From assembly GCF_036199905.1 (NCBI RefSeq), contig NZ_CP108109.1:3705501-3769500 (forward strand): a stretch of 64,000 nt of DNA. Direction: 5' to 3'. Source of the stretch: Streptomyces sp. NBC_00223. Lineage in GTDB: Bacteria; Actinomycetota; Actinomycetes; Streptomycetales; Streptomycetaceae. Below are positions 17,582 through 26,083 of the stretch, one piece after another. Each line of letters opens with the position of its first letter. Positions within the stretch are counted from its first letter, which is position 1. The translations under genes were made by a program, and so were the position numbers. Under the pieces are notes generated by a model. It searched no databases. It was given only the letters and a program-made list of their open reading frames with translations, and had not been told where the DNA came from.

Positions 17582-18304
17582 ATGACCACCACGCCCGCGC
17601 CGTCCGCGCCGTACCCCGTCCTCTCCCGTCAGCCCCTCGGAGACGCCACCACCCACCACATCCGTGCCGGCTACCGCCACCGCACCACAGTCGAGTACTT
17701 CAGCGACACCACGCACGAAGGCATCACCTGGCAGCCCGACGTCTACCCCTACGCGGCCACCCTCGCCGAACACGCCGACCTCGACACCCTCATCGACCTC
17801 GGCTGCGGACGCGCCGGCAAGCTCGCCGCACTGGCCACCGAACGCCCCCACTGGACGTACATAGGCGTCGACTTCGCCGACAACCTCACCTGGTGCCGCG
17901 AAAACCACCGCTTCGGACAGTGGATCGACGCCGACCTGGAGAAGACCGAACAACTCCCCATCGACTCCGCGCTCCTGCGATGCTCCGTCGTCATCTGTTC
18001 CGACGTCATCGAGCACCTTCTCGACCCGCTCCCTCTCCTCGCCCTCACTCACAAACTTCTGTCCGACGGCTGTCCCACCGCCGTGTTCTCCACCCCGGCC
18101 CGCGAGTTCCGCAGCGGTTACGACGCCTCCGGGCCACCCCGTAACCCCAGCCACGTCCGCGAATGGGCCAGCGACGAGTTCCAAGCCCTCCTGCGCTCCC
18201 GCGGTTTCGAGATCCGCTACGCAGGGGTCACCCGAAGCGACGACGCCTCCAACGGCCTGTCCACCCAGCTCGTCACCTTCGGCCTGCCCAAGGTCCGACG
18301 ATGA
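17582..18304 (+). CDS. SAM-dependent methyltransferase
   Basis: 240 aa. Class I methyltransferase motif I is LIDLGCGRAGKLAAL (residues ~76-90), followed by GVDFADN (motif II) and CSDVIEHLLDPLPLL (motif IV region). Ribosome-binding site aaggag. N-terminal ~60 residues precede the Rossmann fold. The substrate is unknown. Its stop overlaps the start of the next glycosyltransferase (ATGA). Confidence 0.88.
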   Translation: MTTTPAPSAPYPVLSRQPLGDATTHHIRAGYRHRTTVEYFSDTTHEGITWQPDVYPYAATLAEHADLDTLIDLGCGRAGKLAALATERPHWTYIGVDFADNLTWCRENHRFGQWIDADLEKTEQLPIDSALLRCSVVICSDVIEHLLDPLPLLALTHKLLSDGCPTAVFSTPAREFRSGYDASGPPRNPSHVREWASDEFQALLRSRGFEIRYAGVTRSDDASNGLSTQLVTFGLPKVRR

Positions 18305-19437
18305 CCGCGCCCGCAGGCTCGGGTACCTCCTGCCTCCGAGTCGTCCACCTGCCCGCCCGAACCCCTTACGCGCGCAAGCTGCGTGGTCTCGGCATCCACG
18401 GCCTGAACAACGCCTCCGAGCCCGCTGAGATCCGCCCCGGTCTCGTCGTCCCCGCCGACGTCACCGCCTCCTGGATTCTCGACCGCACACCGCTGGACTG
18501 GCTCGACGTCCTCCACCTCCACCACATCGACCTGGAGACCCCGGCCGTCCTGGAGCGCCTCCTCGACGTCTGCGCCGGCGCCGGTGTCCGCGTGGTCTTC
18601 ACCGCGCATGACACCCGCCCAATACTCGACGGCGACGACAGCAAAGCCGACGCCTTCATCGCTCGCCTGCGTCTGCTTCTCACCGCGAACGTCCCCTGTG
18701 TCTGCCTCACCGAAGGCTCCCGCGCCGATCTCGCCGACCTGCTGGGCACCGAGCCTCCCGCCACCGTCATCCCGCACGGCTACGTCGTACCGCCCGATGC
18801 CCTCCGTCACCGTGAACGGCTCCCCGGCGCCGGGGTACGCACCCTCCTCTACGGGGCCACCCGCGCCAGCCGCGACCAGCTCGCGCCGGTCATCAACTGG
18901 TCACTCGCCACCACGAACCCCGCCCACACCCTCCATCTCCTCCTCCGTGCCGCCAGCCCTGCCGATTTCGCCGGCACTGCCCCCAGCCCGTTGCCCGTGA
19001 TCGCGGACACCGCCCGCCGAGACCCGCGCGTCCGGGTCACGATGCGCCCTTACCCCACCGACGCCGAGGTCGTGGAGGCCGCCCTTGCCAGCGACCTCCT
19101 GCTGCTCCCCTACCTCTGGGGCAGCCACTCCGGCCAACTGGAACTCGCCTTCGACCTCGGCCTCATCCCGGTCTGCTCCCGCGTCGGCCATCTCCCCGAA
19201 CAGCACCGCCTGCACCAACAGCACGGCCAAGCCATCCCCGAACCCGAATGGTTCGACTGGAGCACCGGCCACCCCAACCTCTTCGGCGAACGCTTCCTGA
19301 CCGCCCTGGAATCCGCGATCGCCCGTGCGGCGGTCACCCCCCGCCGCCTCGACCACGACTTCCTCGACTACCGCGCCCAAGAGCACCAACAGGTCCTCAG
19401 CGCCCACCGCGCACTTTACGAAGGCGGCGACCGATGA
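18301..19437 (+). CDS. Glycosyltransferase, GT-B (GT4-like)
   Basis: 378 aa; ATG 18301 overlaps the methyltransferase stop. The sequence has GT-B character: N-terminal VVHLPARTPYARKLRGLGI, middle HHIDLE and VVFTAHDTRP, and a C-terminal EX7E-like donor region around LLLPYLWGSHSGQLELAFDLGLIPVCS. No signal peptide. It would transfer a nucleotide-sugar-derived glycosyl group onto the pathway intermediate. ATGA overlap with the next gene. Confidence 0.8.
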   Translation: MTAPAGSGTSCLRVVHLPARTPYARKLRGLGIHGLNNASEPAEIRPGLVVPADVTASWILDRTPLDWLDVLHLHHIDLETPAVLERLLDVCAGAGVRVVFTAHDTRPILDGDDSKADAFIARLRLLLTANVPCVCLTEGSRADLADLLGTEPPATVIPHGYVVPPDALRHRERLPGAGVRTLLYGATRASRDQLAPVINWSLATTNPAHTLHLLLRAASPADFAGTAPSPLPVIADTARRDPRVRVTMRPYPTDAEVVEAALASDLLLLPYLWGSHSGQLELAFDLGLIPVCSRVGHLPEQHRLHQQHGQAIPEPEWFDWSTGHPNLFGERFLTALESAIARAAVTPRRLDHDFLDYRAQEHQQVLSAHRALYEGGDR

Positions 19438-20387
19438 CGGACTCGCCGCTGCCCCGGATCTCCTGCGTGATCCTCTGCCACAACTACGGCCGCTACCTCG
19501 ACCGCGCCATCACCAGTTGCCTGCAACAGGAACCCGGCCGCTACACCCTCCACGAGATCCTCGTCATCGACGACGGCTCCACCGACGACACCCCAGAGAT
19601 ATGCCGTCGGCACCAGGGACACGTCCGGGTCATACGCCGCACCCGGCGCGGGTTCGCCCAGACGCTCACCGACGCCGTGCTCTTCGCCGACGGGGACTGG
19701 ATCGCGTTCCTCGACGCCGACGACTGGTTCCACCCCGCCAAGCTCCGCACCTGCGCCGACTCCATCACTCCCAGCCGCCTCCTGATTGACCACTGGGAGA
19801 CCGTCGTCGGCCCCGACGGCAGCCCGCTGCTGCCCGAGCCCCATCCCGGCGGCAACACCAGCACCCTCCTCGTACGCCTTGACGCCGCGCGCACCCTCCT
19901 TCCCGTCACCAACGAGATCCACTTCCACGCGCTGCGCGACGCCGGCCACGGCCACACCCTGACCGAGTCTCTCGTGAACTACCGGCTCCACCCGGCGAGC
20001 ATGACCGACCGGACTCTCAACGGCTCCTCCCAGCACTACCGCGCCGACGTGTGCACAGACCTCGCGCGCCAACTCACCGCGCCCACGGCCGCCCCGCCCC
20101 CTTGGGCCACCGCAGCCACTCTGCGCCGCATCGCCCACTGCTACCGCGCCCGCGGCGCCGGACACCGCGTCGAAGCCCACCTTCAGCAAGGCCACCGAGC
20201 CCGAACGCCTCGCCCTCTGGGCGCGATGCTCCACCACACCCTCCGTGGTCGCGCCCCGCTGGCAACCTGGCTCCGCACCCTCGCCAGCGTCACCCGCGAC
20301 CGACCGCTCGCCCCGCCCCCACCAGCACTGGCCATCGGCCCGGTCCCGGCGGTTGCTCCGCCGCCCACCCGGCAAAACGCAATGTGA
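19434..20387 (+). CDS. Glycosyltransferase family 2
   Basis: 317 aa. Typical GT2 N-terminus ISCVILCHNYGRYLDRAI, EILVIDDGSTDDT (nucleotide-binding Asp), and the metal-binding DXD in FLDADDW (residues ~97-103). The usual GT2 acceptor region around residue 180 (EIHFHALRDAG) is present. The C-terminal ~100 residues are Arg/Pro/Ala-rich and not recognised. Last gene of the tightly packed operon. Confidence 0.9.
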   Translation: MTDSPLPRISCVILCHNYGRYLDRAITSCLQQEPGRYTLHEILVIDDGSTDDTPEICRRHQGHVRVIRRTRRGFAQTLTDAVLFADGDWIAFLDADDWFHPAKLRTCADSITPSRLLIDHWETVVGPDGSPLLPEPHPGGNTSTLLVRLDAARTLLPVTNEIHFHALRDAGHGHTLTESLVNYRLHPASMTDRTLNGSSQHYRADVCTDLARQLTAPTAAPPPWATAATLRRIAHCYRARGAGHRVEAHLQQGHRARTPRPLGAMLHHTLRGRAPLATWLRTLASVTRDRPLAPPPPALAIGPVPAVAPPPTRQNAM

Positions 20388-20417
20388 TCATGCAAACGCG
20401 GCGCGACATCCCGCGAT

Positions 20418-20425
20418 GCTAAAAT
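20418..20425 (+). promoter_or_regulatory. Extended -10 promoter before TyrRS paralogue
   Basis: TGcTAAAAT (TGn plus a near-consensus hexamer) sits about 60 bp before the TyrRS start, in a 98-bp gap after the glycosyltransferase. It suggests that the TyrRS gene can be transcribed separately from the operon. Confidence 0.5.
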
Positions 20426-20485
20426 CGCCTGTTCCCCATACCCACCGGCCACACCAGCCGACAGACCCAGGAGCGTAACGACGCC

Positions 20486-21892
20486 ATGAGCCGTCTCAGC
20501 GAGTCCGTAGTCCGCGCCATGGAGATCCTCAAGGGATCGGACCTGGCCGCGGACTATACGGTCGCCCGGCTCCTGGAAGAGACCTATAGCCGCCGCTCCC
20601 TGGACCTGTCCGACCTCTCCCCGGCCGAGCAGGCCGCGCTGGTCGAAGACCGCGCGATCAACGTCATCCCCTCCGCGTCCGGGCTCGCGGAGAAGATCAC
20701 CGCCGCCCAGGCGGCGGGCCGACCGCTCGTGGTCAAGTACGGCATCGACCCGACGTCCCCGGACGTCCATCTGGGCCACTCGGTGCCGATCATCATCGCC
20801 TCGCGGTTTCAGCGGATGGGCCACCACGTCGTCTTCATCATCGGCGACGTCACCGCCAAGATCGGCGACCCGTCCGGCCGCTCCTCCGAGCGCCCGCCGC
20901 TCACCGACGCCGACATCGCCCACAACCTCAGCGGTTACCAGCAGCAGGTCACGCCGTTCATCGACTTCGAACGCGCCGACCTGCGCTTCAACGGCGAGTG
21001 GCTGAACAAGGTCAGCCTCCCCGAACTGGTGAACATCCTGGCGCATGTCCCGGTCTCGATGACCCTCCAACGCGATGACTTCCGCAACCGCCTCGCCGCC
21101 GGCGACGGCCTGTCGGTCGCCGAGTTCGTGTACTCCGTCGTCATGGCCCTCGACTCCGTGGCCATCAGCGCGGACGTCGAACTCGGGGGCGTGGACCAGC
21201 TCCTCAACCTCCAGATGTGCCGCAAGGTCATGGAGATCCGCGAGCAGACACCCGAGGTCATCATCACCACCCCGCTCATCGAAGGCACCGACGGCACCGG
21301 CTCCAAGATGAGCAAGTCCAAGGGCAACTACGTCGGCCTCTCGTCCTCCCCGGACGAGATCTTCGGCCGCCTGATGTCCATCCCCGACCACCTCGTCGAG
21401 CCCTACCTCAAGCAGCTCACCGAGTGGACCGACGAGGAGATCACCACCGTCGCCGGGCGCCTGGCCGACGGCACCGCGCACCCCATGGCCGTCAAGCGCA
21501 TCCTCGCCGGCGAGGTCACCGCCACCCTCCACGGCCTGAAGGCCGCCGAGGCCGCCCGCGCCGAGTTCACCGCCCGCTTCTCCAAACGGACCTTCGGCGA
21601 CACCCAGAACCTCCCGACCGTCTCCCTCAAGGAGCACGCCGGGACCACCCTAGGCGCCCTGTTGACCCAGGTCCTGGGCTTCGCCCCCAGCAACTCCGCG
21701 GCCCGCCGCGTCGCCGCCCAGAACGGCCTCCGCCTCATCGCCGAGACCTCGGACGTCGAACAGCAGACCACCCAACTCGGCGAGGACACCATCCAGCAGC
21801 CGCTGTCCGCCCTCGTCGACGCGGCCGACACCGCCGGGGAAGCCACCTTCTACCTCAAGGCCGGCCGAAAGATCGCCCGCATCGACGCGTGA
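20486..21892 (+). CDS. tyrS: Tyrosyl-tRNA synthetase paralogue
   Basis: 468 aa, larger than usual TyrRS (about 420) because of an N-terminal extension of about 55 residues. HIGH motif DVHLGH (residues 93-98), GDPSGRSSERPPLT, tyrosine-pocket region ADVELGGVDQLLNLQM (230-245), and KMSKS at 274-278. An S4-like RNA-binding domain ends the protein (LTQVLGFAPSNSAARRVAAQNG). It is probably an active synthetase. Its place beside a biosynthetic operon suggests either self-resistance (a product targeting TyrRS) or supply of tyrosyl-tRNA/adenylate to the pathway; a plain duplicate tyrS cannot be excluded. Confidence 0.9.
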   Translation: MSRLSESVVRAMEILKGSDLAADYTVARLLEETYSRRSLDLSDLSPAEQAALVEDRAINVIPSASGLAEKITAAQAAGRPLVVKYGIDPTSPDVHLGHSVPIIIASRFQRMGHHVVFIIGDVTAKIGDPSGRSSERPPLTDADIAHNLSGYQQQVTPFIDFERADLRFNGEWLNKVSLPELVNILAHVPVSMTLQRDDFRNRLAAGDGLSVAEFVYSVVMALDSVAISADVELGGVDQLLNLQMCRKVMEIREQTPEVIITTPLIEGTDGTGSKMSKSKGNYVGLSSSPDEIFGRLMSIPDHLVEPYLKQLTEWTDEEITTVAGRLADGTAHPMAVKRILAGEVTATLHGLKAAEAARAEFTARFSKRTFGDTQNLPTVSLKEHAGTTLGALLTQVLGFAPSNSAARRVAAQNGLRLIAETSDVEQQTTQLGEDTIQQPLSALVDAADTAGEATFYLKAGRKIARIDA

Positions 21893-22236
21893 CCCGAGGT
21901 GGTGGTGGGGCCGGCAGGCTCCACCACCGAATCCTTCAGGACGTTGACGTCCAGGGTCCAAGGCATCGTCGGCACCTCCGGTGCAAGCCCACCCACCTTG
22001 CTGGTGGTTCGGTGCGACACCACCGCGTCTACCGGCTCGCGTCAGTGGGACCGCACAGTCGGCTTCACGACGTGTCAATCAAGGTCGAGGAAGACTTCGG
22101 CGGCCGGATGAGGCCAGGGGAGGGCTTCGTATCCGCTGACTTGCTGCTCGATGTGGGCCTTGGCCGCCGCGATCAACACTGCGGCGTCATGGACGACACC
22201 CCCGTGCGTTCGGCGACGCCCGTCGTGCACGGTGTC
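21893..22236. other. Non-coding gap after TyrRS
   Basis: No convincing gene. A small ggtggtgg/ccaccacc hairpin at about 21900-21929 could terminate tyrS transcription. The sequence composition shifts here toward that of the restriction island. Confidence 0.4.
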
Positions 22237-22693
22237 TCACTTGCTCTTCTTGCTTTGCCGAGTAGTGGACCCCTGCTCCTTGCTACCGAAGCCCTGGAAC
22301 TTGCTGTTCCAGAGAGGCTGGTAGCCGACGCGCAGTCCGTTCTCGCCCAGGTCAGCGTGCACATCCGGCAGCAGTAGGGCCCGGAACCGGAACTCGGCGA
22401 TGGGGAGACCGCCTTCGGCTATGGAGGTCCGGTGCTGCTTGAGGCGGCTGTACAGGGGGTACTTCTCTTGGACCTTCTCGCCGGTGGAGCTGTTGCTGGA
22501 GAGGGGAGAGGGGCAGATAAAGCTCCACGGTCGCGCCCCGGTAGTAGAGGGCGTACAGCCCGGAGCCTCCAAAGCGCGGGATCTCCTGGGTCATGGAGAC
22601 CAAGGGCTGGCGCTCGAAGGTCTCGCAAATGGTGTTCGCTATCTGCTCGGTCGACAGCGGGTCGAACGACGCGGGGGTGTACTCGGTGGGCAT
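22237..22693 (-). pseudogene. Frameshifted Eco29kI/GIY-YIG-like endonuclease remnant
   Basis: The first part starts MPTEYTPASFDPLSTEQIA (ATG 22693, aggaag upstream) and runs through FGGSGLYALYYRG, which resembles the first GIY half. The second part continues in another frame (PLYSRLKQHRTSIAEGG ... PLWNSKFQGFG), resembling the rest of an Eco29kI-type enzyme. The expected YVG/YIG strand between them is missing, so a short deletion near 22500 both removed catalytic residues and changed frame. Its position just downstream of an intact GIY-YIG gene suggests an old paralogue or a second specificity that has died. Confidence 0.6.
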
Positions 22694-22779
22694 GGCTTCC
22701 TGCTCGGTCGTGGGCGGATACACACCGTCGGGGACGCCTCGGGGCTGTGGGATGGGCGCCGGAGAGCGACTGGCGGCCC

Positions 22780-23619
22780 TCACTCGTCAGCGTCGACGAC
22801 GTCATCCACGGTCATCTCCTCGGGCGAAGCCTCGGGGACGGCCTCAATCACATCGCCAGACCGGTAGTACCGCCACGCGCTCTTGTACTCGCTTGGCGCG
22901 TCGGCGTACATGATCACGTAGCCCATGAGCACCGTGACCTGCCACACCTCGGGAAGCGCCGCCGAGACAAGCTGGAACGCGCCGTCGGCGGACAGTTCAC
23001 CCTCCGGGACTGTCACCGCTGTTTGCTTAGAGCCCGGAGGTTCGGCGTACCGGAAGTTGTAGCGGAGCCCAGCCTTGAGTGTCTTCAGGAAGGCGTGCAG
23101 CGTGGTCTCGCCGGGAGTGAGCCCATCGACGCCCTTGCCCAGGTCTATCGGGTACAGAACGTCGAAGTGGTTCTTCTTCAGGATCGTAGTGTCGCGCTGC
23201 CGCCCGGGGTCCTTGTTCCCGAAGCCGTTGTTGTTCCACGGGATGCTGCCCATCTCCTTGTGGCGGCTGATGAGCAGCTGCTCCGGCGCGAGCGCGGAGA
23301 AGTCCTCGGCGACGTAGAGGCAGGAGAAGGTGACGTCGGCGAGATCGATGTTGCACCGGCCCGAGAGCTTGCGCAGGTGGTTGCCGAGCCGGGCGGGCAG
23401 GCTCTTGTCTGCCTTGCCGACGTAGACGAACTCGCCACGTAGGTAGAGCTGGTACACCCCGGGCCGCTCATCGAGCACGGCGAGGCTCTCCTCCGCCAAT
23501 GGCGCCCGTCCGAGTTGGGACAGCGCGGCGGCCAGCTGGTCACCGAGTGCCCTGGTGATGCTCAGTCGGAAGTCGTCGTGGTAGGTGCTCCAGGCATTCG
23601 GCCCACCCGCCTGCGTCAT
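22780..23619 (-). CDS. GIY-YIG restriction endonuclease (Eco29kI-like)
   Basis: 279 aa, AAGGAG before ATG 23619. GIY-YIG signature: GVY at 54-56 (RPGVYQLY) and YVG at 66-68 (FVYVGKAD), then a candidate arginine in LPARLGNHLRKL, glutamate E113 (LAPEQLLI) and asparagines in WNNNGFGNKDPGR (128-140), the order seen in Eco29kI/Hpy188I-type restriction enzymes. It is divergent from a cytosine-5 methyltransferase, the expected modification partner. Specificity is unknown; family assignment is by visible motifs. Confidence 0.75.
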   Translation of the reverse strand: MTQAGGPNAWSTYHDDFRLSITRALGDQLAAALSQLGRAPLAEESLAVLDERPGVYQLYLRGEFVYVGKADKSLPARLGNHLRKLSGRCNIDLADVTFSCLYVAEDFSALAPEQLLISRHKEMGSIPWNNNGFGNKDPGRQRDTTILKKNHFDVLYPIDLGKGVDGLTPGETTLHAFLKTLKAGLRYNFRYAEPPGSKQTAVTVPEGELSADGAFQLVSAALPEVWQVTVLMGYVIMYADAPSEYKSAWRYYRSGDVIEAVPEASPEEMTVDDVVDADE

Positions 23620-23723
23620 TCGCGTGCTCCTTCTGCGGCGCTGATCACCAGGAACCCTATGGTTTCACTCACTCCAAGGCGACTCGTTCGTGTGAAATGG
23701 CCCCATGATCACCAACTCCGCGG

Positions 23724-23735
23724 TACAGTTCTTCA
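23724..23735 (+). promoter_or_regulatory. -10 element giving a probable leaderless methyltransferase mRNA
   Basis: TACAGT at 23724-23729 lies six bases before the ATG at 23736 and no ribosome-binding site is present, so transcription probably begins at the start codon. A weak -35 may lie near 23701-23706. Confidence 0.5.
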
Positions 23736-25079
23736 ATGGTTGACCTGCCAGAAGACACGAAGAAGCCTCGCACCAGTGTTGAGCTGTTCGCGGGTGGTGG
23801 TGGCCTTGCCATGGCGGTCCACCAGGCGGGCTTCCGCCCGCTGCTCTTCAATGAATTCAACAACCGGGCGTGCGAGACCCTGGTGGCCAGTGCGCGGAAG
23901 ACCCTCGGAGTCGACGGCCTCCTGCGCGCCGAGGGGACCAGGCCGGAGCCCCCGGAGCCGGGGCGGCCCGCTCCCCTCTACCCGGGGGACGTGCGGGATC
24001 TCGACATGAGTGCTCTTGAGGGGAAGGTGGATGTCCTCGCTGGAGGGCCGCCCTGCCAGCCGTTCAGCGCCGGGGGCGTCGCCAAGGGGGACGAGGACAA
24101 GCGCAACATGTTCCCGGCCATGTTCAAGGCTGTCCGCGAGATCCGGCCGAAGGCCGTGATCTGCGAAAACGTCCTGGGCCTTCTACGCCCGTCATTCGCG
24201 GATTATTTCCAGTACATCCAGAACGAGCTGCGGCTCCCGTTCGAGAAGCGAGACAGTGAGGCCAGATGGCAGGACCATGACTCCCATCTGGCCGGCATCC
24301 TCGGCAAGCTGTCCGACGAGGACAGCGACCCCGACCACTACAAGGTGGTGGTGGTGCAGGTCAACGCCGCCGACTACGGTGTCCCACAGGTTCGGAACCG
24401 GATCGTCATCGTGGCCTTCCGGGCCGACCTCAGCGTCGACGTCCCGGCGTTCGAGAAGTACGTCACGGAGCAGAGGTTCTCCGAGGCCGCCCTGTTCCGC
24501 TCCATGCGAGATGGCACGTACTGGGATCGCCACGACGTACCGGGCCACGTGCGCGACCGCGTCCGGGCACGCCTGCCCAAGGTGATCAAGGAAGACGACT
24601 GCTACCCCTGGCGCACGTTGCGCGACGCCGTCATGGGCCACGGGACGGACGACGAGCTTCCCGCGCTGCCGAAGATCGACCTGAGCCGCCTCAGGGAGAA
24701 ATTCGATTTCGGCAAGGAGATCGGCGTCGTCGACCACATCGGCTGGCCCGGCGCACGGATCTACAAGGGCCACACCCCCAATGAACTGGACCGGCCCGCG
24801 AAGACGGTCAAGGCCGGTGTACACGGCGTGCCCGGTGGTGAATCCGTGATGCTGCTGGACGACCGGGTCCGCGACCGCGAGTCGCCCGACGGTTGGAGGT
24901 ACCTGCACCGCTACATGACCGTTCGCGAGGCCGCCCGGGTGATGACGTTCCCCGACGAATGGCTCGGGGCCGGCCCCCGTGGAGAGCAGATGCGCCAGTT
25001 GGGCAATGCGGTCCCGGTCGTGCTTGGAGAGTTCTTCGCCAACGCCGTCGCCGACGCCCTTTCCGCGGCGGGACACTGA
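23736..25079 (+). CDS. dcm: DNA (cytosine-5) methyltransferase
   Basis: 447 aa with the C5-methyltransferase motifs in order: I (ELFAGGGGLAMA, residues 16-27), IV (GGPPCQPFSAGG with catalytic C107), VI (ICENVLGLL), VIII (QVRNRIVIVAF), a target-recognition region of about 150 residues, IX (RPAKTVKAG) and X (QLGNAVP). It protects host DNA from the divergent GIY-YIG nuclease and probably from the downstream nuclease/ATPase complex. It heads a rightward operon with the Vsr-like gene 4 bp downstream. Confidence 0.95.
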   Translation: MVDLPEDTKKPRTSVELFAGGGGLAMAVHQAGFRPLLFNEFNNRACETLVASARKTLGVDGLLRAEGTRPEPPEPGRPAPLYPGDVRDLDMSALEGKVDVLAGGPPCQPFSAGGVAKGDEDKRNMFPAMFKAVREIRPKAVICENVLGLLRPSFADYFQYIQNELRLPFEKRDSEARWQDHDSHLAGILGKLSDEDSDPDHYKVVVVQVNAADYGVPQVRNRIVIVAFRADLSVDVPAFEKYVTEQRFSEAALFRSMRDGTYWDRHDVPGHVRDRVRARLPKVIKEDDCYPWRTLRDAVMGHGTDDELPALPKIDLSRLREKFDFGKEIGVVDHIGWPGARIYKGHTPNELDRPAKTVKAGVHGVPGGESVMLLDDRVRDRESPDGWRYLHRYMTVREAARVMTFPDEWLGAGPRGEQMRQLGNAVPVVLGEFFANAVADALSAAGH

Positions 25080-25083
25080 GGTC

Positions 25084-25878
25084 ATGGCGCAGGCGGAGGA
25101 CGGGGGGCGATGGAAAGCTCAACTGCCCCCGGAGCGGGCGTACAAACGGCGTGCTGGCGCGGTGGCACCAGCGCTTGAGCAGGATCGCGCGGCTGGAGGT
25201 CGGAACCGGCGCAGCGTCAGCCTGGACGACGGCCGCTACGCGCGGGCGTCGATCAGCCTGCGACTGTATCGACGCACCCGACGCATCAGAGCCTATCTGC
25301 GCTGGTCCCAGGACGGCCGAACACAGGAGCGCTACGTCTGCGAAGTGGAGCACGACTCCCGCCGGCGTAACCTGGCCGAGGCATGGCGGCGCGCGTGGGA
25401 CAAAGGGCTGGTGACGCTGGAACCGCTGCCGCCGGAGTCGACCGCGTCCTCGCCGGAGGTTCGTGCCTCCATGCGCGCCAACCGTGGCAAGGACACCAGG
25501 CCCGAACTCGCGCTGCGGAGCCTGCTCCACCAGCGCGGCCTGCGCTACCGCGTCGACGCCAAACCCCTTGTCGATGTCCGGCGCAAGGCAGACGTGGTCT
25601 TTCCCGTCGACAGGGTCGCCGTGTTCGTGGACGGCTGCTACTGGCACGGCTGCCCCGATCACTACCGCCCAGCGGTCAAGAACGCGGTCTTCTGGCGCGA
25701 GAAGATCGAGGGCAATCGTGCCAGGGACGCAGAGACCAACACGAAGCTGCTAGAGGCCGGTTGGACGGTCATCCGGGTCTGGGAACACGACGACCCCGCG
25801 CTGGCGGCGGAACGAATCGACCGACAACTCCATGAGCTACGCGGCGTCCCCACCGATGGAGACTCCACAGCAGTCTGA
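25084..25878 (+). CDS. Vsr-like endonuclease with N-terminal extension
   Basis: 264 aa. Residues ~122-255 match very-short-patch repair endonucleases: RASMRANRGKDTRPELALRS, RKADVVFPVDRVAVFVDGCY, then WHGCPDHY and a C-terminal GWTVIRVWEHD. The expected Asp (in RKADVVF) and the HGC...H region that binds zinc in Vsr are present. The first ~120 residues, rich in Arg and beta-like (YARASISLRLYRRTRRIRAYL), are an extra domain absent from classical Vsr. Next to a C5 methylase and a MORC-like ATPase it may be a nicking subunit of the restriction system rather than a T:G repair enzyme. Confidence 0.85.
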   Translation: MAQAEDGGRWKAQLPPERAYKRRAGAVAPALEQDRAAGGRNRRSVSLDDGRYARASISLRLYRRTRRIRAYLRWSQDGRTQERYVCEVEHDSRRRNLAEAWRRAWDKGLVTLEPLPPESTASSPEVRASMRANRGKDTRPELALRSLLHQRGLRYRVDAKPLVDVRRKADVVFPVDRVAVFVDGCYWHGCPDHYRPAVKNAVFWREKIEGNRARDAETNTKLLEAGWTVIRVWEHDDPALAAERIDRQLHELRGVPTDGDSTAV

Positions 25879-26083
25879 TCCCGACATCGCCTCGCCGAGG
25901 CTGGTACTCGGCCTCGGCGAGCACGCCCATGGACGGGATGACCACGCTGAAGCCGTCGTAGGTGAGTTCTCCAACAGGCGGTCCGAGATAACCGCGCCCA
26001 GTTGTCAGTGCCGTGCGGTATCTCTTGGGAGGGTTGGACGATCGGACGTCCTCGAGAACCACATTTCGGACGGGAGCAGCGCT

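Noticed and set aside
10550-21892. Assignment of the cluster to a known nucleoside or indolmycin-type antibiotic pathway
   Set aside because: A TrpRS-like protein alone is not enough; the hallmark genes of those pathways are absent.
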